Positions 30,393 to 42,407 of a stretch of 64,000 nt of DNA are shown here, piece by piece; position 1 is the first letter of the stretch, and each line of letters opens with the position of its first letter. Position numbers and translations under genes: made by a program. Below the pieces are notes generated by a model that did no database searches, was not told the DNA's origin, and worked only from the letters and a program-made list of their open reading frames with translations. This DNA is from Actinobacillus seminis (GTDB lineage Bacteria; Pseudomonadota; Gammaproteobacteria; Enterobacterales; Pasteurellaceae): contig NZ_NLFK01000001.1 of NCBI RefSeq assembly GCF_002263215.1, positions 62,001-126,000 on the forward strand, given 5' to 3'.

Positions 30393-32343
30393 TCAGTCAT
30401 TTCCGCCATTTTTCTTGTTTTCTAAACTTTCCCAACGCAAAAAAGCTTCTTCCAAAGTTTGCTCGGTATCCGCTAATAATTGCAATTTTGCCGACGTATA
30501 GTCATGGGACTGTTGGAAAAAGTTTACATCGCCGATTTCCCTTTGAAGGGCGGTGATTTTTTCTTCCAATTCTTCCAATAAATTCGGCAATTGCTCTAAT
30601 TCACGCTGCTCTTTGTAGGATAATTTCACCGGACGCGGTTTAGACGTTTTTGATAAAATCTCTGATTTTTGCACCGCACTTTCTTCCTGCAAAACGACGT
30701 TTTTTACCTTGACGAGCAGCCTGTTCAGCTGCTTTGGCGGCAAAATAATTGGCTTGTTGCTGTTTGGCATCGCAGAACCCGCCTACATATTTGTTCAAGA
30801 CTCCGTCTCCCTCAAAAATATAACATTCCATGGCGGTGTTATCGATAAATTGACGATCGTGGCTCACAATTAATAAGGTTCCTTGATACTCGGTCAAAAT
30901 ATCCTCCAATAATTCTAAGGTTTCCACATCCAAATCATTAGTTGGCTCATCCAGAATTAATAAATTATTCGGTTTTAGCAACAATTTTGCCAACAACAAA
31001 CGATTGCGCTCGCCTCCGGATAAGGCTTTCACTGGCGTCATGGCGCGTTTCGGCGGAAATAAAAAGTCTTGTAAATATCCCAGTACATGACGTTTTACGC
31101 CATTAACTTCGATATCTTGTTTTCCGTCCGCAACGTTATCCATCACGGTTTTCTCCGGATCTAAATCCGCTCGATATTGATCAAAATAAGCAATATCCAG
31201 CTTGGTGCCACAACGAATATTGCCCGACGTCGGTTGTAATTCGCCTAAAAGCAATTTAATAAATGTCGTTTTACCACAACCATTTGGCCCAACCAAAGCA
31301 ATTTTATCGCCGCGTAAAATAGTTGTACTAAAATGGTTCAACAGGGTTTTATCGCCAATAGCATAACTTACATCCTCTAATTCAAACACGATTTTTCCCG
31401 AACGACTGGAGGTGTCTAATTGCAATTTAGCGCTTCCTAACGTTTCGCGCCGACGACGACGTTCTTCTCGCAACGCTTTTAGGGCGCGAACTCGCCCTTC
31501 GTTACGAGTTCGTCTGGCTTTGATCCCTTGGCGGATCCAAATTTCTTCTTGTGCCAATTTTTTATCAAATAACTCATTTTGCAACGCTTCCACACGCAAA
31601 TTTTCTTCCTTGGCGGTTAAATATAAATCGTAATCCCCCGGATAAGAAACCAATTTACCGCGATCCAAATCCACAATACGCGTCGCCATTTTGCGAATAA
31701 AAGAACGGTCATGGGAAATAAACACAATGCTTCCGCTAAATCCAAGTAAAAATTCTTCCAACCATTCAATAGCTTCTACATCCAAGTGGTTAGTCGGTTC
31801 ATCCAACAGCAACACATCCGGCGCACAAACAAGCGCTCTTGCCAATGCCGCTTTACGCAACCAGCCGCCGGATAAATCCGCAAGGCACATATTCGGATCC
31901 AACGCCAATTTTGCCAACACTTCTTTGATCCGCGTTTCAAACTGCCAACCGCCTGCATGTTCCAATTGGGCTTGTACCTGCGCTAATTGATTAAGCAAAC
32001 TGTCTTCATAGGCATTTTCCAATAACCACGAAATGCGGTGATATTCTTTGAGTAAATCGGCTAAATGCCCAACGCCTTCGGCAACATAATCAAACACATT
32101 GCCCTCTGCATGGCGTGGCGGATCTTGTTCCAAACGGGAAACAACCAAATCGCGTTCAAATTGCAAGCGTCCGTCGTCCATCACGACCTCTCCTGCCAAA
32201 ATTTTCATTAATGTCGATTTGCCCGCACCATTGCGCCCAACTAAACACACCCGCTCACCGGCTTCAATATGTAATTCGGTATAATCCAATAACGGATGAT
32301 CACTAAAAGAAAGGTATCCATTGGTTAAGCTGATTAATGCCAC
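30393..32343 (-). pseudogene. uup: ABC-F ATPase Uup, frameshifted before the C-terminal coiled coil
   Basis: Uup is a cytosolic ABC-F protein with two ATPase domains, linked to ribosomes and to transposon excision. The first frame (from 32343) has both cassettes: Walker A GRNGAGKST and GPNGCGKTT, signatures LSGGWLRKAALARAL and LSGGERNRLLLAKLL, Walker B LLLDEPTNHLD and LILDEPTNDLD. It ends out of frame after AARQGKK. The C-terminal DNA-binding coiled coil (NVVLQEESAVQK... to 30393) is in another frame. The coding-strand A6 run (30705-30700) would need five for continuity, giving about 650 residues (E. coli 635). If real, the ATPase body survives and loses only the coiled coil. Confidence 0.9.
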
Positions 32344-32486
32344 AATAACCTCTTATCTGCTAAAAAAGATAAAAATTGTCGCCGATTTTAACAGAGTTAA
32401 AGGCATTTGTAGAGGTTAAAAACGTTTCAAAATGCAGTGCACTTTGCTACAATTTTGCCACTTCAAGCAAGGAAAAAGGAAACACC

Positions 32487-33338
32487 ATGAAAACTCATGT
32501 TATTGAAATTAATGAGCAAAACTTAACGGAAACATTGCAAAACGCGCAGCATACGCCAATGGCGATTGTTTTTTATGCGCCCAGCCATCAAACTTCTGTA
32601 GAATTTACCGCACTTTTATCCCGTTATGCGGAAAAATATCAAGGACAATTTATTTTAGGCAAAGTCGATTGCGAAACGGAACAAATGGTTGCCGCGCAAT
32701 TTCGTCTCCAAGCCTTGCCGACCACTTATTTATTTAAAAACGGTCAGGCGCTAGATGCGTTCCAAGGAGCGTTAGAGGAAGAAACCTTGCAACAACGTTT
32801 AAGCGCGATTTTACCAAAAGAAGACGAAATCAAATTCAATCAAGCCTTAGAATTATTGTCCGGCGAACATTACGACGACGCCTTACCGTTGTTAAAAGAA
32901 GCGTGGGAGTTATCCGATAAGAAAAACAGCGATATTGCGTTGTTGTATGCAGAAACCTATATCGCCATGAAACGTACGGAACCGGCGCAAGATATTTTAA
33001 AACAAATTCCGCTGCAAGATCGCGATAGCCGCTGGCACGGGTTGCAAGCGCAAATTGATTTGTTAATTAAAGCGGCAGATACGCCGGAAATCCAACAATT
33101 ACAAGCCGATTTTGCTAAAAATCCAAGTGCGGAAATTGCGCTAAAATTAGCATTACAATTGCACCAAGCTAATCGCAACGAAGAAGCGCTGGAACTGTTA
33201 TTCAGCCTATTAAAACAAGACTTAGCAGTAGAACATGGTGAAGTAAAAAAACAATTTTTGGAAATTTTAGCCGCCATCGGCAACCATGACCCGATTACCA
33301 ATAAATATCGCCGATTATTGTATGCATTACTCTATTGA
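32487..33338 (+). CDS. cnoX: Thioredoxin-fold chaperone CnoX (YbbN) lacking active-site cysteines
   Basis: CnoX protects unfolded proteins under chlorine stress and passes them to chaperones. The start at 32487, after AAGGAAACACC, gives 283 residues (E. coli CnoX 284). A thioredoxin-like domain (about 1-110) is followed by TPR-like helices ending [11 protein letters not shown], as in E. coli. At the active-site position, where E. coli has SQHC, this protein reads SHQT, so no catalytic Cys is present. The only Cys nearby is in VDCETEQM. It is the first of cnoX-trxB-cydD-cydC and divergent from uup. Confidence 0.92.
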   Translation: MKTHVIEINEQNLTETLQNAQHTPMAIVFYAPSHQTSVEFTALLSRYAEKYQGQFILGKVDCETEQMVAAQFRLQALPTTYLFKNGQALDAFQGALEEETLQQRLSAILPKEDEIKFNQALELLSGEHYDDALPLLKEAWELSDKKNSDIALLYAETYIAMKRTEPAQDILKQIPLQDRDSRWHGLQAQIDLLIKAADTPEIQQLQADFAKNPSAEIALKLALQLHQANRNEEALELLFSLLKQDLAVEHGEVKKQFLEILAAIGNHDPITNKYRRLLYALLY

Positions 33339-33383
33339 TGGATTTACTTATTGAAAACACTGTAATAGACTTAAGCAACTTAA

Positions 33384-34370
<987 letters not shown>

Positions 34371-34449
34371 CTTTATTTAAACGATAACGGACGCGTTAAT
34401 CGCGTCCTTCCTTTTTAATTGCGAAAATCATTCGAAAGCACCTGTAAAT

Positions 34450-36216
34450 ATGAATAAAGCCCGCCAAAAATATCTGTTTAAATGGCTAAGAAACCAACAA
34501 AACATCATTAAAAAACCATTAGCGTTGACCATTATCCTTGCCACGTTTTCTTCTTTAATTTTGGTAGCACAAACTTGGTTGTTGGCAATAGTGTTGCAAC
34601 GATTGATTATGGAAAATACCGATCGCAGTCAATTATTACCGCACTTTGTCGCCTTAATTTTGTGTTTCGCTTTGCGTGCGTTGATGTTATGGAGCAGAGA
34701 AAAAATCGGCTTTCAAAGCGGGCAACAATTACGTCGCCATATTCGCCAACAAATTTTAAATAAAATCCACCAAGTGGGACCGGCAACGATTAATCATAAA
34801 CCCGCGGGCAGTTGGGCAAGTATTATGTTGGAGCAAGTAGAAAATCTGCATAATTTTTATGCACGCTATTTGCCACAACAAGTCTTATCCGTGATTGTAC
34901 CGGCGATCATTTTAATTGCTGTATTTCCACTAAACTGGGCGGCCGGACTCATTTTATTATTCACTGCACCGCTTATTCCTGTTTTTATGATTTTAGTAGG
35001 TATTGCCGCCGCGGACAGTAGCCAACGCAATATGGAAACCCTCTCCCGTTTAAGCGCACAATTTTTAGATCGCTTGCAAGGGCTTGAAACCTTAAGGATT
35101 TTTAACCGCACTTCGGAGCAAACCCGACATATTGAAGAAAGTACGGAAGCCTTCCGTGAAACCACCATGGATGTATTAAAACTGGCGTTTTTATCCTCGG
35201 CGGTATTGGAGTTTTTCACTTCGATTTCGATTGCTTTAATGGCGGTTTATTTTGGTTTTAGTTATTTAGGTGAACTGGATTTCGGCACCTATGGCACCTC
35301 GCTAAGCCTCTTTGTCGGCTTTTTCTGCTTAATCCTTGCGCCGGAGTTTTATCAACCGCTGCGAGATCTCGGTACCTATTATCACGATCGTTCCGCCGGT
35401 ATCGGTGCTGCGGATGTGATTGTGGATTTTTTAGAACAAGATTATATTACGACCCAATCTAAATCCGCCCGCCTACAACTTGATGCACAAAGTGCGGTAG
35501 AAATTTGTGCAGAAAATTTCATTGTACTGTCGCCACAAGGTCAACCGTTAACACAAGCCTTAAACTTTCATCTAGCGCCGAACAGCCACACTGCCTTAGT
35601 GGGACAAAGTGGCGCGGGAAAAACCTCCTTGATCAATGTGCTATTAGGCTTTTTAGCTTATCAAGGCAGCTTAAAAATCAATGGGATCGAGTTTCGGGAG
35701 TTGGATTTAACCCAATGGCGCAAACAAGTAGCTTGGGTAGGACAAAATCCGCTACTGTTACAAGGCAGCATCCGCGAAAATCTGCTACTGGGCGATATTC
35801 AAGCCTCAAAGCAACAAATCGAACAAGCACTCACGCAGGCACAAGCCAAAGAATTTACCGATAAGTTAAGTTTAGATCATGAAATTAAAGAAGGTGGTAT
35901 CGGACTTTCCGTCGGTCAAGCACAGCGTTTAGCAGTGGCTCGCGCCTTGCTGCGTCAAGGCAAATTATTGGTGTTAGACGAACCGACCGCCAGTTTAGAT
36001 GCACAATCGGAAAATTTAGTCTTGCAAGCCTTACAACAAATCAGCGACCAGCAAACTACCTTAATGATCACTCACCGCATTGAAGATCTTAAACAATGCG
36101 ACCAAATTTTGGTGATGCAACAAGGGCAAATCATCCAACAAGGCACTTTCGCCCAATTACAAGATCATGGCTATTTTGCTGAACTTTTGGCTCAACGAAA
36201 ACAGGATATTCACTAA
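34450..36216 (+). CDS. cydD: Heterodimeric ABC exporter subunit CydD
   Basis: With CydC it exports glutathione and cysteine to the periplasm and is needed for cytochrome bd assembly. The 588 residues have a six-helix membrane domain (about 20-320) and an ATPase domain with Walker A GQSGAGKTS, signature LSVGQAQRLAVARALL and Walker B LLVLDEPTASLD. The stop TAA shares its last base with the cydC ATG, so translation is coupled. Confidence 0.96.
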   Translation: MNKARQKYLFKWLRNQQNIIKKPLALTIILATFSSLILVAQTWLLAIVLQRLIMENTDRSQLLPHFVALILCFALRALMLWSREKIGFQSGQQLRRHIRQQILNKIHQVGPATINHKPAGSWASIMLEQVENLHNFYARYLPQQVLSVIVPAIILIAVFPLNWAAGLILLFTAPLIPVFMILVGIAAADSSQRNMETLSRLSAQFLDRLQGLETLRIFNRTSEQTRHIEESTEAFRETTMDVLKLAFLSSAVLEFFTSISIALMAVYFGFSYLGELDFGTYGTSLSLFVGFFCLILAPEFYQPLRDLGTYYHDRSAGIGAADVIVDFLEQDYITTQSKSARLQLDAQSAVEICAENFIVLSPQGQPLTQALNFHLAPNSHTALVGQSGAGKTSLINVLLGFLAYQGSLKINGIEFRELDLTQWRKQVAWVGQNPLLLQGSIRENLLLGDIQASKQQIEQALTQAQAKEFTDKLSLDHEIKEGGIGLSVGQAQRLAVARALLRQGKLLVLDEPTASLDAQSENLVLQALQQISDQQTTLMITHRIEDLKQCDQILVMQQGQIIQQGTFAQLQDHGYFAELLAQRKQDIH

Positions 36217-37955
36217 TGCGCGCTCTTTTTCCGTTTTTACGTTTATTTCGTCACGCTAAATTCACCTTGATTATCGGTGTGATTTTAATGATTGTCGGGC
36301 TGGCATCCAGCGTCGGGTTATTAACCGTTTCCGGCTGGTTTTTAGCCGCCACCGCGATTGCAGGTGTTGGTACGCTATTTAATTTCTTTTATCCCTCCGC
36401 CAGCGTGCGTGGCTTGGCGGTAGGGCGTACTGCCGCGCGTTATTTCGAAAAAATCGTCACCCACGACGCCACGTTTCGCACTCTTGCTAAATTACGTGTA
36501 CAGGTTTTCAGCAAAATTATTCCGCTCAGCCCTGCGGTACTAAACCGCTATCGCAATAGCGATTTGCTTAATCGTTTGGTTGCAGATGTTGATACCTTAG
36601 ACAGCCTCTATTTGCGCCTACTGGCACCTTTTATCAGCGCCATTACGGTGATTGTTTTTTTAACCGTTGGGTTAAGTTTATTTAATCTGCCGGTTGCGCT
36701 TTTTATTGGCACCAGCCTGCTGATTTTATTGTTCATTGTACCACCCCTGTTTTATCATCTTGGCAAAACTTTCGGCAAAAAATTAACGGTTTCTCGCGCC
36801 ACTTATCGCACCCGATTTGTAGAATTTATTCAATCGCAAGCTGAATTATTGCTGTTTAACGCCGAGCAGCTGATTAAACACAAGCTCGCGGAAACAGAAC
36901 AAGAATGGCAATCTTATCAACAAAAAGAAGCCAATTTAGCCGGATTATCCACCGCACTTTTCTTGTTTGCCAATGGAATGTTATTGGTAGCGACCCTGTG
37001 GTTTACAGCTCATGCTGATTTTGGTAGCGATCAATATCGCCATGCTTTAATCGGATTATTTGCGTTAGCCGTCCTTGCCGCCTTTGAAATTTTGATGCCT
37101 TTGGGCGCGGCTTTTTTGCACATTGGGCAGATTATCGCTTCCGCCGAACGAATCACGGAAATCACCGAACAAGAACCCTTGGTACATTTTGATGGCAATG
37201 CCACAATTGCAACAAATTTAGCGCCGAACATGCCATTAATCGAAGCAAAAAATCTGTATTTTCATTATCCGGATCGTCCACAAGCGGCGTTAAGCGATCT
37301 CAATCTTCGTCTGTATCAAGGGCAAAAAGTAGCGATTTTGGGCAAAACCGGCAGCGGAAAATCCACCTTATTGCAATTACTCGTACGCCATTATGCCGCC
37401 CAACAAGGGCAATTATCCTTATCCGGCAATCCCATTGAAGATTATGCGGAAAGCGCTTTACGTGAACACATTTGTTTTTTAACTCAACGTATTCACGTAT
37501 TTAGCGACAGCCTACGTAATAACTTACAAATTGCCACCCAACAGCCTATTAGTGATGAAAAAATGCGCGAAGTATTAAGTGCGGTCGGTTTAAATACATT
37601 ATTGCAACAAGAACAAGAATTAGATATTTGGTTAGGCAATGGCGGACGCCAACTTTCCGGCGGCGAACAACGTCGTTTAGGGTTGGCACGGGTGTTACTG
37701 AATAATGCCCCTATTGTGCTATTAGATGAACCAACCGAAAGTTTGGATCGCGAAACCGAACGCCAAATTTTAGCCTTAATTTTGGCACATTGTCGGCATA
37801 AAACCTTGCTGATGGTTACACACCGTTTAACCGCTATTGAGCAATTTGACCGGATTTGTATCATTGATGATGCACGCCTTATCGAACAAGGCAGTTATAC
37901 GGAACTCATGCAAAAATCACAAGGTTTTTTTAAACAATTAACAGAAAGATTATAA
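36216..37955 (+). CDS. cydC: Heterodimeric ABC exporter subunit CydC
   Basis: Partner of CydD, 579 residues. The membrane domain opens PFLRLFRHAKFTLIIGVILM and contains LTVSGWFLAATAIAG. The ATPase has Walker A GKTGSGKST, signature LSGGEQRRLGLARVLL and Walker B IVLLDEPTESLD. It overlaps cydD by one base. The 4.5S RNA gene converges on its 3' end 21 bases later, and no strong terminator hairpin lies between them. Confidence 0.96.
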   Translation: MRALFPFLRLFRHAKFTLIIGVILMIVGLASSVGLLTVSGWFLAATAIAGVGTLFNFFYPSASVRGLAVGRTAARYFEKIVTHDATFRTLAKLRVQVFSKIIPLSPAVLNRYRNSDLLNRLVADVDTLDSLYLRLLAPFISAITVIVFLTVGLSLFNLPVALFIGTSLLILLFIVPPLFYHLGKTFGKKLTVSRATYRTRFVEFIQSQAELLLFNAEQLIKHKLAETEQEWQSYQQKEANLAGLSTALFLFANGMLLVATLWFTAHADFGSDQYRHALIGLFALAVLAAFEILMPLGAAFLHIGQIIASAERITEITEQEPLVHFDGNATIATNLAPNMPLIEAKNLYFHYPDRPQAALSDLNLRLYQGQKVAILGKTGSGKSTLLQLLVRHYAAQQGQLSLSGNPIEDYAESALREHICFLTQRIHVFSDSLRNNLQIATQQPISDEKMREVLSAVGLNTLLQQEQELDIWLGNGGRQLSGGEQRRLGLARVLLNNAPIVLLDEPTESLDRETERQILALILAHCRHKTLLMVTHRLTAIEQFDRICIIDDARLIEQGSYTELMQKSQGFFKQLTERL

Positions 37956-37976
37956 AACAGAGGGGGAAGGCTTAAA

Positions 37977-38092
37977 GGGTGGAAACCTCCCCAGCTTGAT
38001 CTCGGCACACGGAAATTCTGACTCTGGCTGCTTTCTTCCGAACCTGACCGGGTAAACCAGACACCATTGCGAGGAACCGAGGAGGTTTCCAT
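37977..38092 (-). ncRNA. ffs: 4.5S RNA of the signal recognition particle
   Basis: On the minus strand the RNA begins TGGAAACCTCC and ends GGAGGTTTCCACCC, so its ends pair to close the long hairpin. The conserved domain is present: GGTTTACC, GGTCAGG, the CGGAAG tetraloop and AAGCAGCC, then GTGTGCCG. The pair next to the tetraloop is T-A where E. coli has C-G, a compensatory change. It binds Ffh for membrane targeting. A CATAAT-like -10 near 38125-38130 implies a 5' leader of about 25 bases, as in E. coli, where RNase P removes it. Confidence 0.95.
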
Positions 38093-38212
38093 TGAATTAA
38101 CGTTAAACGTTAAGGTCTCGTATTATGCAATAAGCAATTTCCGATTGCAAATATTTATCGAGTTATTATACTTAACCGCTTAAATATCGCCCTATTCAGA
38201 CAAGGAGAATCA

Positions 38213-39082
38213 ATGTCTAATATACTCAATCAATTAATTCAATTATTAGAATTAGAACAACTTGACGATCTTCTTTTTCGCGGCGACAGTGAAGATCTCG
38301 GATTGCGCCAAGTATTTGGCGGTCAAGTAATCGCTCAAGCACTTTATGCCGCCATGCAAGCAGCACCTAAAGATCGAATATTACACTCCTGCCATGCTTA
38401 TTTTCTCGCTCCCGGTGACTGCCAATTACCGATTATTTATGATGTCGAGACGCTGCGTACCGGACGTAATTTTAGTGCCTTACGCGTTAAAGCAATTCAA
38501 CATAACGAACCCATTTGCCACATCACCGCCTCTTTCCAAATCAAAGAAAAAGGCTTTGAACACCAAAGTGTTATGCCGCCAGTCGGCAAACCGGAAAGTT
38601 TTTATTCCGAAAGCGAGATAATGCAAAAAATGGCAGCCTATTTGCCGGAAGCGGTGCGCGATAAATTTACCGCGGAACGCCCGTTTGACATTCGCAGCAA
38701 ATATATCAACAATCCGTTTAACGGTACCGAATTACCGCCAGAGCAATTTGCGTGGGTAAAAGCCAATGGCAGCGTGCCGCATGATCGCCAAATTCAGCAA
38801 TGTTTACTTGCTTATTTTTCCGATTTTCACACTTTATTGACCGCACTTCATCCACATAAAAAAGGCTTTTTGCAAAGTGGTATGAAAGTCGCCACTATCG
38901 ACCATGCCATTTGGTTCCATCGTCCTTTTGATCTCAACGATTGGCTACTTTATGCAGTAAAAAGCAATAATGCTTATGGCGGGCGTGGTTTAGGTAGCGG
39001 ACAAATTTTTGATCGCCAAGGTCGCTTAATCGCGACCACACAACAAGAAGGTCTAATTCGTTATTCAGCAGAACAAAAATAA
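38213..39082 (+). CDS. tesB: Acyl-CoA thioesterase II
   Basis: Hydrolyses medium- and long-chain acyl-CoA in the cytosol. The 289 residues form a double hot-dog fold (E. coli TesB 286): RQVFGGQVIAQALYAA in the first repeat and HAIWFHRPFDLNDWLLYAV with GGRGLGSGQIFD in the second. The ribosome binding site AAGGAG is strong. A DUF455 gene follows after 8 bases, so the two are probably cotranscribed. Confidence 0.95.
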   Translation: MSNILNQLIQLLELEQLDDLLFRGDSEDLGLRQVFGGQVIAQALYAAMQAAPKDRILHSCHAYFLAPGDCQLPIIYDVETLRTGRNFSALRVKAIQHNEPICHITASFQIKEKGFEHQSVMPPVGKPESFYSESEIMQKMAAYLPEAVRDKFTAERPFDIRSKYINNPFNGTELPPEQFAWVKANGSVPHDRQIQQCLLAYFSDFHTLLTALHPHKKGFLQSGMKVATIDHAIWFHRPFDLNDWLLYAVKSNNAYGGRGLGSGQIFDRQGRLIATTQQEGLIRYSAEQK

Positions 39083-39090
39083 GGAAAAAA

Positions 39091-39969
39091 ATGACAGCAC
39101 TTTCCGCTGCACAATTTTGGCAATTAGTGACAGAGGCCTTACAAGAGCCACAACCAGAGAAAAAATGCGCCTTGGTCAATGCGCTTTATGATCAGAGTTT
39201 GTCACAAGTTCATTTCACCGAATTGGCGGATTTTCCAACCATCAATGTCGAACAAGAAATAGTCGGCATTCCGTCCAAACCACGTTTAGTGGCGCCAAAA
39301 GATGTGCCGAAACGATCTTTTGCCACCGACGAAGGTTACGCCGCCACTTTGCACGCCATTGCCCATATTGAATTTAATGCTATTAATTTAGGGCTGGACG
39401 CTGCTTGGCGTTTTGGTCGCCACGCACAGCAAGAATTGCATCAAGGCATGGCTTTTGTGCAAGATTGGTTACGCGTCGCTCGCGAAGAAAGCACACATTT
39501 TACTCTGATAAATCAACATCTTAAAACATTAGGATATCAATATGGCGATTTTGAAGGTCATGCCGGATTATGGGAAATGGCGCAGGCTACCGCCCATGAT
39601 ATTTGGGAGCGCATGGCACTGGTTCCGCGCGTTTTGGAAGCACGTGGGCTCGATGCCACACCGGTATTGCAAGAAAAAATCGCTCAACGCAAAGATTTCG
39701 CCGCGGTCAATATTCTGGATATTATTTTGCGCGACGAAATCGGTCATGTTGCGATCGGCAATCATTGGTATCACGCCCTTTCGGAAAAACGCGGCTTAGA
39801 TGCCATGTCATGTTTCTCCGAATTATTACGCAAATACCGCATCGTTATTTTCAAAGGCGCCATCAACACCGACGCCAGAATTCAAGCGGGCTTTACTCAA
39901 TTCGAATTAGATTGGATTTACGAAATTGAACAAACACTAAAAGCACATTTAAAAAGCGTTACGCATTGA
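39091..39969 (+). CDS. DUF455 ferritin-like protein
   Basis: Uncharacterised family with a ferritin-like di-metal fold. The 292 residues contain likely metal-binding helices: HAIAHIEFNAINL, VAREESTHFTLI and RDEIGHVAIGNHWY. The catalytic activity is unknown, although the motifs suggest an iron-binding oxidase or hydroxylase. It follows tesB closely in the same direction. This pairing is, to my knowledge, also found in Haemophilus. Confidence 0.88.
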   Translation: MTALSAAQFWQLVTEALQEPQPEKKCALVNALYDQSLSQVHFTELADFPTINVEQEIVGIPSKPRLVAPKDVPKRSFATDEGYAATLHAIAHIEFNAINLGLDAAWRFGRHAQQELHQGMAFVQDWLRVAREESTHFTLINQHLKTLGYQYGDFEGHAGLWEMAQATAHDIWERMALVPRVLEARGLDATPVLQEKIAQRKDFAAVNILDIILRDEIGHVAIGNHWYHALSEKRGLDAMSCFSELLRKYRIVIFKGAINTDARIQAGFTQFELDWIYEIEQTLKAHLKSVTH

Positions 39970-39973
39970 TCAA

Positions 39974-39994
39974 ATGCCCTCATTTCGAGGGCAT
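39974..39994. terminator. Hairpin between the DUF455 gene and uvrB
   Basis: ATGCCCTC (39974-39981) pairs with GAGGGCAT (39987-39994). A second copy of GAGGGCAT (39999-40006) directly follows and could pair alternatively. Confidence 0.65.
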
Positions 39995-40008
39995 ATCGAG
40001 GGCATATT

Positions 40009-42045
40009 TCATCCGTTTACTCGAAACTGTTCATGCAATTGATGTAATTGATCGCGGATAGTCGCCGCTTTTTCAAACTCCAATGCTTGGGCGTGTTGGT
40101 ACATTTGTTGTTCCAGTTTTTTCACCTGTTGCTGATATTCTTTTATGGTTTTCGGTAGATGATAAAGTGCGGTGGTTTCTGCCACAGTTTGGGCGCGCGA
40201 TTTCGTTTTATTTTTATATGCCACCCCTTGACCAATATCCAATAACTCTCCGACCTTTTTGTTTAAGGCCTGCGGAACAATACCGCGATCTTGGTTATAC
40301 TTCATTTGCTTTTCACGGCGTCGATTGGTTTCAGTTATCGCTTTTTCCATGGATTTGGTGATACTGTCCGCGTATAAAATCGCTTTACCTTTCAGGTTAC
40401 GTGCAGCTCGCCCAATCGTTTGAATTAACGATCGTTCGGAACGTAAAAATCCTTCTTTATCCGCATCTAAAATCGCTACCAGCGATACTTCCGGAATATC
40501 CAATCCTTCGCGCAGCAAGTTGATGCCCACCAATACGTCAAACTCGCCTAAACGCAGATCGCGAATAATTTCCACCCGTTCGACAGTGTCGATATCCGAG
40601 TGTAGATAACGCACGCGTACGCCATGTTCTTCCAAATAATCGGTTAAATCTTCCGCCATGCGTTTGGTTAAGGTGGTCACTAAAACACGCTCATTTTCAA
40701 CCGCTCTTTTGCGCGCCTCGGACAGCAAATCATCCACTTGGATCGTCACCGGTCGAATTTCAATCTCCGGATCCAATAATCCCGTCGGACGCACCACTTG
40801 GTCGATAATCTCTTGCCCTGATTTTTCCAGTTCATAAGGTCCCGGTGTTGCCGAAACATAGATAGTTTGAGGCGCTAAACGTTCAAATTCTTCAAAACGC
40901 AACGGGCGGTTATCCAAGGCGGAAGGCAAGCGAAAACCATACTCTACCAAGGTTTCCTTGCGTGAACGGTCGCCACGATACATTCCGCCGATTTGCGGAA
41001 CGGTCACGTGAGACTCGTCTATGATCAATAACGCATCAGAAGGCATATAATCAAATAAGGTCGGTGGCGGTTCCCCTTCGTTTCTGCCGGATAAATAGCG
41101 CGAATAATTTTCAATGCCGGAACAATATCCCAGCTCATTCATCATCTCGATATCAAACAAGGTACGTTGTGTTAAGCGCTGTTCTTCCAATAATTTATTA
41201 TTCTCCAATAGCATCTGGCGACGCTGTGCCAACTCTTGTTTAATCCGTTCGATAGCAGCTAGAATTTTTTCACGCGGCGTTACATAGTGCGTTTTTGGAT
41301 ACACCGTATAACGCGGTACCGTACCGAAACTTTTGGAGGTCAGCGGATCAAACAAGGTTAAACGTTCAATTTCATCATCAAATAACTCGATCCGAATGGC
41401 TTTATCATCAGATTCCGCCGGAAAAATATCAATAACCTCGCCCCTAACACGAAAAGTACCGCGCTGAAACGCCTGATCATTGCGAGTATATTGCAACTCG
41501 GCTAATTGCGCTAAAATTTGGCGTTGATTAATGATGGCACCGGTTTGCAAATGTAACATCATTTTCAAATAGCTGTCCGGATCGCCCAATCCGTAAATGG
41601 CAGAAACGGAAGCAACCACAATGGTATCGCGACGCTCTAAAAAGGATTTGGTTGCAGATAAACGCATTTGTTCAATTTGATCATTAATCGAGGCATCTTT
41701 TTCAATAAAGGTATCACTGCTCGGCACATAGGCTTCCGGTTGATAATAATCATAGTAAGAAACGAAATATTCCACGGCATTTTCCGGAAAAAAAGCCTTC
41801 ATTTCCGCATAAAGCTGGGCTGCCAAGGTTTTATTCGGCGCCAGCAACATTGCCGGTCGATTTAATTGCGCGATTACGTTAGCAATAGTAAAGGTTTTTC
41901 CCGAACCGGTTACACCAAGTAAGGTTTGATGGGCTAAACCGTCGTTGAGATTTTCGGTTAAACGCGCAATGGCTTGCGGTTGATCGCCGGAAGGGGAAAA
42001 ATCGGAATGCAGAATAAAGGGTTTAGTATTTATTTTCGCGTTCAT
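40009..42045 (-). CDS. uvrB: Excinuclease ABC subunit B
   Basis: DNA-damage verification helicase of nucleotide excision repair. The 678 residues (E. coli 673) contain Walker [10 protein letters not shown], the beta-hairpin region [12 protein letters not shown], the DESH box [13 protein letters not shown], helicase motifs V and VI ([19 protein letters not shown]) and a C-terminal UVR domain that meets UvrC ([22 protein letters not shown]). I see no LexA box CTGT-N8-ACAG immediately upstream. Confidence 0.97.
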   Translation of the reverse strand: MNAKINTKPFILHSDFSPSGDQPQAIARLTENLNDGLAHQTLLGVTGSGKTFTIANVIAQLNRPAMLLAPNKTLAAQLYAEMKAFFPENAVEYFVSYYDYYQPEAYVPSSDTFIEKDASINDQIEQMRLSATKSFLERRDTIVVASVSAIYGLGDPDSYLKMMLHLQTGAIINQRQILAQLAELQYTRNDQAFQRGTFRVRGEVIDIFPAESDDKAIRIELFDDEIERLTLFDPLTSKSFGTVPRYTVYPKTHYVTPREKILAAIERIKQELAQRRQMLLENNKLLEEQRLTQRTLFDIEMMNELGYCSGIENYSRYLSGRNEGEPPPTLFDYMPSDALLIIDESHVTVPQIGGMYRGDRSRKETLVEYGFRLPSALDNRPLRFEEFERLAPQTIYVSATPGPYELEKSGQEIIDQVVRPTGLLDPEIEIRPVTIQVDDLLSEARKRAVENERVLVTTLTKRMAEDLTDYLEEHGVRVRYLHSDIDTVERVEIIRDLRLGEFDVLVGINLLREGLDIPEVSLVAILDADKEGFLRSERSLIQTIGRAARNLKGKAILYADSITKSMEKAITETNRRREKQMKYNQDRGIVPQALNKKVGELLDIGQGVAYKNKTKSRAQTVAETTALYHLPKTIKEYQQQVKKLEQQMYQHAQALEFEKAATIRDQLHQLHEQFRVNG

Positions 42046-42237
42046 AGAAGATTGGCTTTATCAAAAATACGACAATAATGCAGGGTTTATTTATCCTTAA
42101 AGTGCGGTCGATTTTATCACAATTTTCGATCAATTTTTTAAATTAAATTTCTAAGTTTTACACAGACTTATATTTGTCAAGTTAGAAACTTCAAAAAAAC
42201 GTAAAGTTTTTTTTTAAAATTTTGTGGAAATTTACTA

Positions 42238-42337
42238 ACCTATTGAAATAAAAAAGAAAATGTCATTTTTTACAAACCAAATCAAAAAAAAAAAAAAAAC
42301 CTATTGAAATAAAAGAAATGTCATTTTACAACCAATC
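42238..42337 (+). repeat. Direct repeat whose copies differ only in homopolymer lengths
   Basis: Copy 1 (42238-42283) and copy 2 (42299-42337) both read ACCTATTGAAATA...GA...TGTCAT...ACA..CCA..TC. Copy 1 has longer runs at five places: A6/A4, A4/A3, T6/T4, A3/A2 and A3/A2. Sixteen A separate them. It may be a real duplication or an assembly artefact from reads with different run lengths. Confidence 0.8.
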
Positions 42338-42407
42338 TTACATTCAGTGTTAAAAGTGCTATATTTCATGAGGGTTTGCGCTACTTTTCAAATAATAACT
42401 CACAGAG

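Noticed and set aside
42046..42120. LexA box upstream of uvrB
   Set aside because: No CTGT-N8-ACAG motif is visible near the uvrB start.
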